Shown: positions 1-13,195 of the stretch, in pieces
How the letters are laid out: every line of letters starts with the position of its first letter
Numbering within the stretch: position 1 is the stretch's first letter
NCBI GenBank assembly: GCA_003255025.1
Contig: QANY01011423.1
Coordinates: 64,551 to 128,550 of the forward strand
DNA length: 64,000 nucleotides
Direction: 5' to 3'
Origin: Datisca glomerata
Lineage: Eukaryota > Streptophyta > Magnoliopsida > Cucurbitales > Datiscaceae
Notes under the pieces: model-generated
What the model saw: the letters and a program-made list of their open reading frames with translations, nothing else
Told to the model about the DNA's origin: nothing
The model's database searches: none
Made by a program: the position numbers and the translations under genes

Positions 1-2238
1 TCATAATGACCTCACCATCAGCCAGCTCCCTTGTCAAATCAAGCATCTGCAAAGAAGAACATACATGGTTAGCGGCTCCTAAATCCAGTATCTCAGATGA
101 CAAATCATATTCCACTAAACGAGTTTCAAGTACAAGTAAATCATATTTACCTTTTTTTTCAGCTCGGAGAGATATTTGTTATAGTTTCTCCTCTAATGAC
201 CTTCAACCTCATAATGGAAACATTTTCCTTGTAGTCGTTCTTGTTCTTCTTGGCTTTTGGCGATGTCTTGGCTTTCTTCCCTTTCTTGTTCTTAACTTTG
301 CCCTTACCATTGATCTTCTTTCTCTTGTTACTTTTAACAATAGTGAAAGAAGGATTTTGCTCGGCAACATTTTCTCGCCTTCTTTGATCATACTCTTATT
401 GTGTGACTAAAAATTCTGCAGTTCATTCAACAATTGGGTCATGTTCAATTGCAACTTGTTCATGACATAGTTGGTGGTGAACGCAGAAAAAGTAGGTGTG
501 AGTGATTCAAGTATAATGCTGACTTGAGTTCGTTCATCAATGGTCGCCCTATGTACTTTTGTCTCATACATTATGTTTATCATGTTCAAAACATGTTCAC
601 ACATAGAAGTACCTTTCTTCATCTTGTGTCGCCTTAGGGTCGGTCTAATTAATTTTAGACTATCTATGAGACATTGATCCCTATAAATTAAAACTCAAAA
701 TATTCATATTTTCTCTTTTAACAATAAGGTATCGCTTATTCGGTTAAGTCACAATTATCCACATGAAAGCTTAATTGTGACTTTGTGAATGCAATCCATT
801 ATTTCAGATTCCATGACTTGATTTAGAATATGTTACCTTAAGGTCGGTCAAAACTAAACTACATTACTTAGTCCTATCTTCTTAAGAAGTCCAACCTTGT
901 TATTGATACAGCTCGAAACCTTCCTTAGGGGGATGAAAACAAATCCACGGTGTTGTACTAATAATGGAGACCATAGATTATATTGACATGTCAACCTTCT
1001 CCCACTCATTATTTTAGGATAATGTGTTTCTATTTTAACTAATCAATTAATTCTAAATTAATTATTTGTTAAAATAATAACCATATGAATGTTAAATTAA
1101 CATTTAATCCAATCTCATTGATCTAAATTCATTTAACATTCTAAAGAGCCTAAGTCATGATTAAGTGAACTTAGATTAACTAACTAATTATATTCATCAA
1201 ACTTTAATAAATTTTTTTTTGCTAAAGTTGGTTATCCTAGATGTTATTATATCCTTTAGAGTGATGTGATTACCATGTTTTAATTAACTGATTATTTCTA
1301 AATTACAACCATTGAAATAAAGAAGTAAAAATACAAATAGGAATTCAAGATTACATATTTCCAAAATATCTCCTTCTCCACCTGAAGTCTAACTTCCTAA
1401 TTTTCAAGCTTTGAACAAAATCATTTTTAATTTGGAAAAAACTATTTTCTTAATTAAAACTATTTCTATAATTATCTTTTAAAAATATTGAATTTGACAT
1501 AGTCAAAAAATAATTTATTAACTCGGTTAAACTTGGGTCAAATCTATCAATTAATTAATCTTTAATTTTCATAAAATTTAAAATTTAAAATTTAATTTAA
1601 AATAACATTAATTTCAAAATTACACTAATTTTAAAATTTAAAAGATAAGAGATATAGTTAGGGTTTTCATAAAACTCTACAATGATTGGGTAAATTGGTA
1701 TCAGGGTTTCTGCGGAACTTCCCTAGATGTGACAACAGTTGCCAACAATGATAAAACTCTCCCACCGCTGCCGGATGTCCACCGTCACCGGCCGCCAACC
1801 GCTCGCCGTCAGACACGGAGGCGCAGCCGTCGATGCCAAATTTTTTATGGGCTCCCCGTCGGAGCCGATTTTTCCGGCAGCGCCAGGGCCAAAAATCCTG
1901 TTTTCGATGCCGACACCAAAATTCCCTAGGAATTCCTATTTTTTTATTTTTCCTCTTCATTCGTCTCGTGTGTTCTTCATTTTCTCGCGATTGAAATTAT
2001 TACAATATAATATTCAAAATAAAATTACAAAAATTCTTACGCCCCAAATCGGCTTACACAAGATCTAAGGAAAAATTAAAGAACAAAACCTAACTCAATA
2101 ATCACTATACAATTAACGATCCATTATTTAACCATACATTCAAAAAATAAACCATCCATTCATTCACATATATCAAAATATATTATGAATAATGCAAGAA
2201 CACCCACATAGTATTTTATATACAAATATATAATGATC
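1..2238 (-). mobile_element. Copia element A: leader, gag and start of protease (partial, decayed)
   Basis: This is the internal part of a Ty1/copia retrotransposon read on the minus strand and running off the left edge. From about 622 down to 410 the translation matches the copia gag (UBN2) region, including the stretch TQLLNELQNF. Below that comes a Lys/Arg-rich stretch, then the protease approach around 130-60 (SSEILDLGAANHV, the D-[ST]-G active site degraded to DLG). Stops and frame changes break it. The leader (about 1000-2238) is non-coding and has a GC-rich patch at 1720-1930. A degenerate tRNA-Met primer site lies at 2239-2250, next to the LTR. Small plus-strand reading frames here are antisense shadows. 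Confidence 0.8.
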
Positions 2239-2250
2239 GCTCTAATACTA
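2239..2250 (-). other. Degenerate primer-binding site of copia A
   Basis: On the minus strand this reads TAGTATTAGAGC. It differs at two positions from TGGTATCAGAGC, which complements the 3' end of initiator tRNA-Met and is the usual copia primer site; the intact form is seen in elements C and D. It lies just inside the LTR end. Confidence 0.65.
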
Positions 2251-2252
2251 AT

Positions 2253-4406
2253 TATTGAAAAATACGGCGCATGTGCGGTGGAGGCGTGGTGGTATTAAAA
2301 ATGAATCGTATGTTTTTTCGATAAAACGAAAACAAGTGTGACGCAATGGTTTCTAACATGAAAACTTTTATTGAAATCTCTTTTCAATCATGATCCATTA
2401 TATATTTATATTTAAATCTAAGACATACATGGATATGAATCATAAACTTCTTGTAGTCTATATCAAGCATCATCGCATACCAACGATCATGTTTTCCCAC
2501 GAACAACGGGCTTCGAGATCCATACCAAGATCTTATAAGCCAATCCTCAAACACACTAGGAAATGTATGGGCACGTAGAATAATCAAAGAGAATTTTATG
2601 TCTCTAAATGTACTTAATCATGAGATCTAGAGATTTACTGAGAATAATTAATTTAGTGAGACAATCTTCAGAGAGAATATGATGATAATTCTTTTAGAGC
2701 TTTTTTATTAACTTTTTAATTACAGAGAAAATTCACCCTGGTAGTAATTTTGTTCTCAACTCTCTATCAATACTGAGACCAAAAGAATAATATATATATA
2801 TTTTTTAAATAATGACATATCAGATTTTTAGGGATGTATTTCAAAAAATATTTAATTTCAAAATTATCATTGCGGTGGGACCACCTACAATTTGTGCATA
2901 ACTGCAGTGCCACATGAGACTGCAGTTGCTGTGAGCTCTCACAAGGCCTCATGACACTATGTGCCACGACACTACTTTAGTGTCGTGTAGTTCTACAGTA
3001 TTGCACCCCCACTACTGGAGTGACACGTGGCACTACAATTGTTCTTGTCAATCTTTGATTCCCAATCAGTAATTGAAATGTGACAATTACTGTGAATTAA
3101 ATATTTATTTTAATCAGACAAATATCTAGATATTAGTTAATTCAAAAATAACATATCTTATTATCCATATCAACTAACTTATCTGTTAGTTCACAAATAA
3201 TAGATTTAGTTGATTCAAATTATTGTTTAATAATAATTTATAATTATCTAATTTTATAAATTAGATACTCTGTCTCATTTATCGATAATTAAAAAAATTA
3301 ATCGATATAATTATATATATATCTGTGTGTGTGTGTAATTTTTGAAATTTATATATAAATAATTTAATTAATTAATCACACATAATTATCTCATAATTAC
3401 GTACTTACCTCATAATATAGAGGTGACTTAGGGACCATGGACCTATAATCTTAAGCTCCAATAAACCAGATTATTAATTATATTTTTTAATTAAATAATC
3501 TTATTTATTAATTCCATTATCACTCCACTATGAATATGCAATTGCACTCTTAAAGATTATATAATGTATTTACAAAATATCCTCGTGTAGTCCATTGATA
3601 TAATCATTTCACGTAGTTTTATTCTCCAATTATTGATTCATAAATTAGAGCTGGTCAAAACTACCGTTTTACGCTTCCAGTTATCTCTTGTTCTGAAGTA
3701 CCATTAATTTATTATTAAATGAATAATTTAAAATCGTATTATAAATTTGAGCTCAATAACAACTCAATTCTAGAATAAAGACTTAAGGGAACCAATATAT
3801 GATCCATTAGGAAAACTTGGATTCTAAGTCTTGTAAGATCATGTTCCCAGCCATCCATATCACTGAATCTCCAAAATAAAAGTCACTATCTTGTTTTACA
3901 AACAAACCTTAACGAGTAAATCAAAAGATCCAGTAGACATGTATAAGAGTTCATGACTACTCAAGATTCAGACTGATCTACATATGATCATCAGATTGAT
4001 GTGTATTAAATCTTTATGATAAACGGTATGTTAATAAGGTTATTAATTCACATCAGTCTTGTCATATATAATCTAATTATATAAAGTATCTTCATTAAGA
4101 TTTCTATCCACATCAATCATTTGGATCTAGATTATATGCATTCACAATGCTTAGTGAACCATACTAGCAACCATTCATTAAAGATTCCATACTTTATTAT
4201 GTTGCTGATAATTTTATTTATCGTCTATGATCTTAATCCATTCGTACTAATACAAGATCATAGTCTCATTAACGAATATGAAATTTTCAGATATTTATAT
4301 AAATTATTCAATAATAATTTAAAAGAACAATTATAAGAAATATGCAATTCCATTAAATTTCATAATAAAATGTCAATACACTGTTTTGAGGGCATAACCC
4401 CCAATA
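2253..4406 (-). repeat. 5' LTR of copia element A
   Basis: This LTR of about 2.15 kb is homologous to the LTRs of element C (17590-18384 and 22302-24300). In minus orientation it begins at 4406 with TATTGGGGGTTATGCCCTC (canonical start TGTTGG) and ends near 2253. It carries a cluster of GTAGTGCCAC-type palindromes at 2875-3045 and a GT/AT microsatellite near 3312-3338. The right end abuts copia B coding sequence exactly, which marks an insertion point. Only one side of the target duplication (ggaat, 4407-4411) is inside the window. Confidence 0.8.
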
Positions 4407-6374
4407 GGAATGCCGAGCATATGTGCTGGGACAAAAAATAGGCAAGTTGGCCAGTCAATCAAAATTATTCATGTTTGTAGGGTATCCCAAGGGAGCGAAG
4501 AGATACTTCTTTTATAGTCCGACTGTCAATAAAATATTAGCATGAATGCACATTTTCTTGAAGAGGACTATATAATAAGTGTGAAGCCAAGAAGCACAGT
4601 TGTGCTAGCAGAATTATTGAGTTGGACAACACCAACTCCCCAATCAGGACATGTTTCAGAATCAATAATAGAAGAACCACAACGTGAACCTACGGAGCCT
4701 CGACGTAGTCGAAGGGTTATGCGACAACCTAACAGTTACATGTCTTATGGAGATGCCTTGAGAACAGTCTCAGATAAGGATCATGAACTTGTTTCCTACT
4801 CGCACGCCATGGCTGGTCTTGAAGCAAACCTATAGCAAGACGCCATGAACATCGAGATATAATAGATGTACTTGAACATAGTCTGAAAGCTTGTAAATCC
4901 TCATGAAGGGGTAAAAATTATAGGGTGTAAATGAATTTATAAGAAACAGAGAGGTTCGGATGAAAATGTAGAGACAATCAAAACTAGGCTTGTAGCGAAG
5001 AGCTACACCCAAAAGGAAGATATTGACTATGAGGATACCTTCTCACCGCTGGCTATGCTTAAGTCTATTCGAACCCTCATATCCATTGCTGCTGCCCTCG
5101 ATTGTGAAATCTGGTAGATGGACATCAAGACTTATTTTTTGAATGGCAATCTTGAAGAGTATATTTATATGGCTTAACCAGACATGTTCATAGAGAAAGG
5201 CCAAGAGGGTAAGGTTTCTGAACTACTGAAGTCCATTTGTAGACTTAAGTAAGTGTCCTATTCATTGAATAATTAGATTTGATGAAACTGTTAAGAACTT
5301 CAATTTTGAGAACTTAATGGATGAATCATGTATGTATAAGTTATTACAAGAAGGTAAGGTGCTTTTTTTGGTCTTGTATGTGAACGATATACTGAGCATT
5401 GAGAATGGTGTAGGAAAATTATGCGATGTCAGAATCTGGCTTGCAAAGCAATTTGATATGAAGGATCTTGGAGAAGCTACTTTTATCCTAGGTATTTAGA
5501 TCTTTCAGAATTAGAAGAACATATAGTTGGTACTCTATCCAGCATCTTATATTGATAAGGTGATGGATCGCTTCTGTATGCAAGACTCTAAGAAGGGATA
5601 TCTTCCCTTTAGGCATGGAGTCAGCCTCTCCAAGGAGAAGTCTCCCAAGACTCCTCAAGAAGAGGACGACATGAGTAAAATTTCCTATGTCTCATCTATA
5701 GGAAGTCTCATGTATACAATGTTTTGCACTAGACCAGATATTTGCTACGCCATGAGTGTGGTAAGTCATTTCCAATCGAACTCTGGACTCGAGCATTGGA
5801 ATGTTGTCAAACATATTCTCAAGTATCATAGGAGAATGTGGAAGTACTTTCTTGTGTTCAGGTACTGACCTGAATATGATGGGCTATACCGAATCTGATT
5901 TCTAAGCGGACAAGGATTCCAGGAGGTCCACTTTAGGATCAGTGTCATCCTGAATGATGGAGAAGTGGTATAAAGAAGTATGAGGCAATCATGCATTACT
6001 GATTCTACCATGGAAGCTGAGTATATGGTTGCTTGTGAAGCTGCAAAGGAGGTTATTTGGCTTAGAAAGTTCGTAAAGACTCTGGAAGTCATTCCAAATA
6101 GTGACAAACCCATGACACTTTATTGTAACAACAGTGGGGCTATAGCAAACTCGAAAGAACCAAGGAGCCACAAAAAATCTAAACACGTAGAGTGGAAGTA
6201 CCACCTCATCAGAGAGATTGTTCAGCATGGAGATGTTGAAGTAACACACATATCGACAATTAACAACTTGGTAGATCCATTCCCGAAGACTTTAAGCAGT
6301 AAAGTCATTGATGGTCATCTGGTGAGCATGGGGATGCCATATTGTACTCGTCTACTTTAGTCCAAGTGGGAGAT
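4407..6374 (+). mobile_element. Copia element B: integrase C-terminus, reverse transcriptase and RNase H (decayed)
   Basis: Plus-strand Ty1/copia pol remnant. Translation opens in the integrase C-terminal region (LFMFVGYPKGAKRYFFYSP, about 4470-4530). It continues with the acidic linker and SRRVMRQPNSY (about 4700-4740). Reverse transcriptase follows (DTFSPLAMLKSIRTL near 5032; VNDIL at about 5380, the counterpart of YVDD; DMKDLGEATFILGI). RNase H comes last (STMEAEYMVACEAAKEVIWL at about 6004), with the terminal segment ending VSMGMPYC. Stops and frame shifts occur throughout, so it is not functional. The polypurine tract CCAAGTGGGAGAT (6362-6374) sits next to the 3' LTR. Its 5' half has been separated by element A and lies outside the window. 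Confidence 0.85.
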
Positions 6375-8246
6375 TGTTGGAATTATGTCCACAAAATAGG
6401 CGATAATAACTATTTATGAGTAAACAGTTATTTCTTTGACATTTATGTATTACTGATTTTTATGAATAAATGGAATTTTCCTTTAATTAAGTGTGTTTAT
6501 AACTTACTTAAGTCCTAAAACTATTATCAACATAAGAAGAGTAAATACCGAACGACCTTCCAGACAAACTCTTCTGAGATAGTTTAAAATGTTATTCGCA
6601 GTCTTAGGATCGACTGGACAATCGAATCTAATTACGACTGTTAGGTAGAACCAAAGGATGCCGGTCTTGGAGCATGGGAGTGGAGACTCTAAGGGTTGAC
6701 CTAGACATGTTATTTAAGATGTTGAATAGACCAGTAACCAATTAGTTTAGAGAAAAGTTGTTTAACCAGCTCTAAATCTAATTGTTACACCTTAAGAGTA
6801 TTTTCATAATTACCTTAATTCTGAGGTGAATATAGAACTTGACCTACTTACTCACGATCTTTAATTCACCAGAGAAGTGAGTTCAAATTATCGACAATAT
6901 CTCGGCTGTTGGGACCGTGATAAAACTATGTTAGAGTTGTTTGATTCACATATTTGAAATTCGTGGCAAGATTGCAAAAGTAACAATATCACCTCATATT
7001 GATGGGTGTGTGAATAAATAAATTAGGTCTGGTACTCGATGACATGAGTCATTTAATAAGACATGGTGAACCGTACGAGACACTTCACAGTTATGTCTTT
7101 TTTATGCACAATCAATAAAAGAGTTAAGGAAATAATAATTATATGGGTAAAATGGTAATTTTGCATCCACGTCTTATTACTGATATTCATAAAAGGTAAT
7201 ATCATAAAATATTTTGTGGACCCTGAAATATAAATGTTTATTTGCACCAACAGAAAATTTAGCGCGAATGAATCGATCGTTCAATCGGTGTCGGACCTAT
7301 AATGGAGTCGTATGATGTCGGGATTAAATAAGTCAGGAATTTATGAAGATAAATTAGTCGGATATTTGAATCTCATATATTTTTTTACGTGGAACCATTC
7401 GGTCTCAGAAGTTGCTCATAAGAACATGAATGAGAAATAACGTCAGTAGGACCAAAAACATGTTTTGGATCAATGTACACTTCCCAAGCCCATATGAGAT
7501 AGGTGTCATCACTATATTAGTGAAGACCAAAATTAATGTTCAAGTTAATTATTTTGTTATTATTTAATTATTAGATAATTAGTAAATAAATGCAATAAAT
7601 TTATTAATCGATAGGGATCAATTTAATTCATCAGTTTAAACGGATGAATTTGGACATAATTTTGGCTCTGGGTAAGATGCGAAAATCGCATATGCAGGTC
7701 AAAGGAGAGGAAATTTTCAGTTTTTAACATATAAGGGTATATTGATAAATTCTATAATTAATATATAAGAGATTACATTAGGGTTGCATCTCTAACCTAA
7801 CATAAGCGTGTTAATCAGAGTAGAAAATGGTTCTCTCTCCCTCTCCCTACTGTTGCGGCCGAAAAGCTATTGGGGAAGAGAAAATTTTGTTTTCTCTTCC
7901 ATAGTTGTTTTGAGAGTCCACACTCAATTCCTTCAAATATCCTTGAGAGATATACTTCTGATTCGTACGAGTGTTTGTCAGTGCGAAGATCAAACTATAA
8001 GCTCTGTGAATTTCAGGAACGAGGAATGCGAGATAGAAATTGGGTCCCGCCAAATCTGAATTTCTCCATTAGAAGAAAATGTATAAATAGTTTTTAACTC
8101 TTCTCGGTACATTATAGAGTTATGCATGTTCATTGGTTAGTTTTGTATTTAATTCGATCAAATGTTTGCATGAATTTGTTTATGTTTCGCTCATGAATTA
8201 GTGATGGTTCATTAATTTTCTTCAAGATCTAAAACCTGATCCAACA
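6375..8246 (+). repeat. 3' LTR of copia element B
   Basis: The LTR begins directly after the polypurine tract with TGTTGGAATTATGTCC and ends AAAACCTGATCCAACA. These ends match the LTRs of element D on the other strand (34721-36564 and 41999-43815), so B and D are one family. Length is about 1.87 kb. The putative target-site base run after it is ccatc (8247-8251). Small reading frames at 7.8-8.1 kb have no recognisable product. Confidence 0.8.
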
Positions 8247-8251
8247 CCATC

Positions 8252-9959
8252 TTCTCTGAACGGCATATGGCAGACTGTTTTCACTGTTACATTAGCAGTT
8301 TTTGTCTCTTAATTGCTCTGTTACATTATTTAACGTGTGGTAAAAAGAATAGAGCATCAACCAGATTAGACTAGATCAAGTGGGGTTGGAGTTCAGAGTT
8401 GGGTTTGGGCCTGCCAGATAGCGCTGTGTGTGGGAGACTTGTTAGCCCATCTAAGTCCTCTCTCCTCCCATTAAATATGGGGTGCCCCTTGGGGCCATGC
8501 CCCAAAGTCCATGGTAGGGACTTATAAAGCACATATCGTTCTCTTACCTAAGCAATGTGCGATTTTAGGTTTTAAGCTACCTACTCTTTCTTCTTCTTTA
8601 TTTTCATTCACACACACTTACACTTAGCTTTACTTAATAAAGCTCAATAGCTCCAACATTATATACCATGTAATTTGCAGTCTTTTTAACTTTGAGAATA
8701 GAGATTACCAAGCCTTGTAATGTATAGTTATTAGGGTTTTTGAACAATTTGATTATGATATTGAAGGACCTAGCATTAGTAGCATATAAGATTATTGTAA
8801 TGTATTTTTAAGTTCTTTTAAGAGATGTAAATTCTTAAGCAAGGGTTGTTCTTTTATATTTGCATATATGTATAATTTGTCAAGCAAATGTAAGCAGCGG
8901 TAAGAAACTAATAGCCAAGATCTGCTCGTTATGAATATTGTTTTATTCTTTAGCATAACAACGACTCAGACCAGACAGATTTAATCATGTTCTCTCCCTA
9001 TATGAGGGGATTCATATCCATTAATAATACCAATAGGACCAAAGAATTTTTCATCTTCTACAAGAATTTGTCTATGGCAGTGGAGTTAAATCTCTGGTAC
9101 TGTCTAAATGAATGTAGTTTACATGTACAAATTTTATGTTAACATGTATAAATTTGAGTTTGAAATAATTTATATTCTCATATACTGATTTGAGTTGTCT
9201 ATTGGTCAATTCATATTAGAAAAAACAATTAAGTGTAAACTAACAAGAAACATGGCCAATATATACTGTCCTTTCATGGGATAGCTTCATATTTTTTTGG
9301 TCTCTTTCACTATAATTGCACAATAGAGATGGCTTTATGGAATGGGCAGTGAAATTTTATGAAGCCGAATAGATAACTTGGCTAAAACATTATCAATATC
9401 TACCTTCACTTCATAAGACTAGCTAAATGTTCGTGCTGGATTATGCACAATTATGTTTAAATATAATGGTTTTGAAGTTTTTGAAATTTAGAAAAGAGAA
9501 CTTGTACTATTCATGAAATACATAGTTTAAAACTAAATAAATAGATGCTCAATGATTTCTGTAAAAGCTTGAACGACCTCATCATTGGAATTTGAAAATG
9601 TCAAAATTAGAATAGTCAGTCACATTTATATTATTATATGTCTTATTGAAATTATTTGTATTGCAAATTAATGAATTGAAAAAATCTACAAACTAAGATA
9701 TGATAAACACATACAAACTAGTCATACTTTTAATTAATTGATTATATATGTGTGAACAATTTACAAAGTACGATGTCGTCTCTTACTTGTTCGATATGAT
9801 AAATCTTCTAATCAGCTATCATGATAAAGTGTTTAATATGAAAGTGACAAATTTAAGCAAAATATAAACTATCAAAGAGAAAATCTTCAATATCAAAGTA
9901 GTCAATTTAAATCTTAAGACATCCAAGTAGAATTATTTAAACAACATTCACTATTGTAT
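8252..9959. other. Unassigned AT-rich stretch with one promoter-like patch
   Basis: No gene was recognised. A GC-richer patch at about 8400-8530 (ggggtgcccc, ggggccatgcccc) is followed by a TATA-like ttataaagc near 8523 and a pyrimidine-rich tract, an arrangement typical of an LTR promoter. No second copy or other element part was found beside it. Confidence 0.4.
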
Positions 9960-10325
9960 GACCACACTGAAGCTGTTCATGCTCAAGGTTAGGGTGACAG
10001 GGGTCTCCCTTCTCTCTAGGTTTTCTATCTCAAAATGTCCTTTCCTCCTATGGGAGGAGGCCAGCCGGCGAAGATGGTAAATGATGGTTATTTTGGGGTC
10101 AAGCAACAAGGTCTTACTTGGGTTCCTGGCACGGACCTTACCCTAACTCAGAACAAGGAGATTAAGTTTGGTTCTGATTTGAAATTGTTACAGGAAAATG
10201 AAGGAGCTGGGGAAGCAACTCAAGTTCAGAGAAGCTTGATACTGACTTCCAAAGCTTACCAAGGAGGTCAACTCCATTAATGGAGCTCATTTATTGAAGT
10301 CTGAGGTTCCAATGTCACAGACTAT

Positions 10326-10359
10326 TTGGTGCCATTATTACGCGTAATAATGGCACCAA
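10326..10359. repeat. Perfect 34-bp palindrome without spacer
   Basis: The left half TTGGTGCCATTATTACG is followed immediately by its exact reverse complement CGTAATAATGGCACCAA. It lies in the LINE ORF1 region, just where ORF1 similarity is lost, so it may mark an inserted fold-back element or a repair junction. Confidence 0.9.
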
Positions 10360-11370
10360 GGAATGTTTTTAGCGTTTAATGCAACATTAAGGGCTTCCCC
10401 TTCCAAGCGGACCACCCACAGGTTGACACCTTATATTTATTACCAAAACTCTTCTTACCCCCTAGTAGTGACGTTGACGAGGGCAGCTCTCTATTGGTTA
10501 GCGTGCCTCTAGGCATACATGCTACGCAAGGTAAAGCAGCAACAGATTCTTTGACAAAAGGATCGTCCTTCTCTTACTTTTGTACTGTGCACCAACCCAT
10601 CCTTGGAATCGTCGTTCCCAATAGCTCGAAAACCTCATCCCCAGCCTTCCCACAGTACAATACAGTTGTTGAAAAATTTGAACTACATGCTTTTACATAA
10701 GGTTTTCATAGAAACTGTGAAGCTACTCCATCCTCCAGTTGGAGATGAATACTTTCCCATTACTGGTGCTAAGTATATGATAAGCTTGGCACGGCTACTC
10801 GTGGACCTACAAAATAAGATGGAACCTACACTGAGAAGGTTAAGAAGAACTAAAGGCAGAAGCTTCACTTGGCTTATGAAGAGACCACTATTTTGGAACC
10901 AGAGAGAGTCACAGTCATGCTCCCAGTGTATGTTACCAAGGACAGCTTCTCTAAATGGGAATGTTGCCTCTAGTTTTTCTCATGGGCAAAACGGTTCCCT
11001 TGCACCCGGTCAGAAGGCTTGCCATGCGATTCTGAAAAACTAGGGGCCTGGTTGATGTTTCAGCTAGTAAGGGACTATTTTATTCCAGATTTCAATCTAG
11101 TGAAGAGATGGAGTTGTTCATGGAGGATGATCCATGGCACTTACTAGGTAAACTATTGATTTTAAAACCCTGACAACCTAGCATTATTTTCTCTAAGGAT
11201 AAGGTGGACACCATACCTAGTTGGGTCTAGCTCTTGAATGTTCTCGACTCCTTAACTACAAAAGGGTAAGGAAAGGATATGCTCGTATTTATGTGGAGAT
11301 CAAGGTCTAGACCAGAATAGTTGAGTATTTCAACATTGATCTGGGATTAGAAGGTTGAGATCCCATTATA

Positions 11371-11976
11371 ATGAACGTGGAATATATGGATCTTCCTAAG
11401 AGATGCCTCAAGTGCTCCTACTTTGGCCATGATTGTGATTACACCCCCATTCCCAAAAATAAACCAACCCAACCCCCAACACCCACCTTATCTCCACCAA
11501 ATGATGTCATTGTTCCTAAGTCCTCTTTTGAGCACATGCCCACCCCCAAATCAATCCATGATCCCCCCACACCCCACCCTCAGTGCCAACCTTACTCACC
11601 ACTACTGAGGCTTCCTGGACAGTAATCACTTTTAGGAAATCTGGAAAGGAAAAAAAAGACTTCTGAATCTCCTAATATCGCTCTAGCCACTATTCCCACC
11701 TTGGAAGAGGGTGAGATTGGATCTTCACTACAAATTGAGCTCATCAGTACTCAAGTGTTTGTGGAGCCTATGAAAGGGGTGAATGAGGTGACCCAGACTT
11801 CCCTAGTTCCATTTGATGCCCTTGATCCCCACCATCCTGACCAAGGACCTTTTCTCAGCCTACCTGCTCCCATTCATACTGCCTCTACACCTGGGTCCAG
11901 CTCGGGTAAAAGGAATAAGAAAAAGAAGAAAGGTGGTCCATCATCATGCAAAAAAGGGAAGCAAGATTATTCATAG
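11371..11976 (+). pseudogene. LINE ORF1 C-terminal remnant with zinc knuckle
   Basis: The reading frame from 11371 contains CLKCSYFGHDC, the CX2CX4HX4C nucleic-acid-binding knuckle of plant LINE ORF1 proteins with the last spacing altered to three residues. A Pro/Thr-rich linker follows. A second frame at 11701-11976 is acidic and then strongly basic (KRNKKKKKGG). Together they look like the end of a gag-like RNA-binding protein split by a frame shift. They do not encode a full protein. Confidence 0.6.
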
Positions 11977-12005
11977 TGGGTAACCCCCCACGCCATCATC
12001 ACATA

Positions 12006-12643
12006 TTTAATATAGCTGCTTGGAATGTTAAGGGCCCAATGGTACCCTAAAGCAAGCTAATGTAAGGAAGTTGTGCAGAGATTTAAATCTATCTATTTTC
12101 TCATTTATTGAAACCAAGGTCAAGGCATCTAAGTTTCAACTTCTGTTTAAAAGAATTTTTCCTGGCTGGCAAGCTGTGGCCAATTACCAGTCTGCTCGGG
12201 GTGGAAGAATATGGGTAGCATGGGATCATGTTGTGTTGGATGTGTCAATTATGGACTCCACAGACCAAGCAATCCTCTGTAAGTTCTTTGATATTAATAG
12301 TTATTCTACGTGCTTTATAACATTTATATATGTCACAAATTCTAAATTTTCCAAGAAACTATTTTGGTCCTCCTCGACAAAATAACATGCCACATGTTCT
12401 CAGGCCCTATGACTCATATTTGGAGACTTTAATGTGATATCTTGTCCTGTAGAGAAAGTAGGGGGAGTTGAGTGTTGTGATGATGGTGTGAATGATTTTA
12501 ATGACTGTTTATTCCATATTGAAGTGGTAGATCTTTCCTACTCTAGATGCCAGTTTACTTGGTCAAATAAGCATCAAGATGGTACTTTTATTATGTGTAA
12601 GTTGGATAGGGCTCTGGCCAATACAAAATGGGTGGATTTGTAA
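12006..12643 (+). pseudogene. LINE APE-type endonuclease remnant
   Basis: Translations show the endonuclease landmarks in order: NIAAWNVKG (strand with catalytic Asn), FSFIETKV (catalytic Glu in the ET pair), GRIWVAWD, then in another frame FNDCLFHIEVVDLSYSRCQFTWSNKHQDG and KLDRALAN. The family nicks target DNA for LINE insertion. At least one stop and frame changes (12385, 12430) break it. Confidence 0.75.
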
Positions 12644-13195
12644 GTTGCATTTTTCACCCCCGGGCATCTAAGATCATAGCCTAATTGTACTTCAACTTGA
12701 TCAACCTCTCCCCAAACCCAAAATATGCTTTTAGTTCTTCAACTTTTGGTTTGATATTGAGGGTTTTTTTCCCTTACTAGAACAAGCTTAGGGTACCCAA
12801 GTTAGGGGATTTGCCATGTTCCAAGTCTACAAGAAGCTAAAAGCAGTAAAATTAGCACTCAAGGAGTTTAATCTTTCTAGATGTAATGATATTTTTGCTA
12901 GGGTTAAACTTGCCAGATCTAGATTTGAGAGTATCCATAATGACCTGGCCAATAACCCAGCAGACACAACTCTTCTATCCTTGGAGAGAGGGGCCTTTAC
13001 ATAATTCATTAAGCTTATAAATAATGACGAAAGCTTTTATCAACAAAAGTCTAGGGTTCAGTGGCTCAATTTATGGGGGATCAGAATACCTCATTTTTCT
13101 TTTAGAGCATGAAGAATAGAAGAATTCAGTCCAAGATTACTCACCTTGTTGACCAAGGCACTATCATATCCAACCTATAAGAAATTAACAAGCAT

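Noticed and set aside
6..410. A 134-residue plus-strand open frame with a hydrophobic stretch
   Set aside because: It is antisense to the copia A gag-protease region, whose minus-strand translation has recognisable motifs.
1667..2068. GC-rich open frames on both strands near 1.7-2.0 kb
   Set aside because: They lie in the non-coding leader of copia A, show no domain, and have a composition patch like that of the copia D leader.
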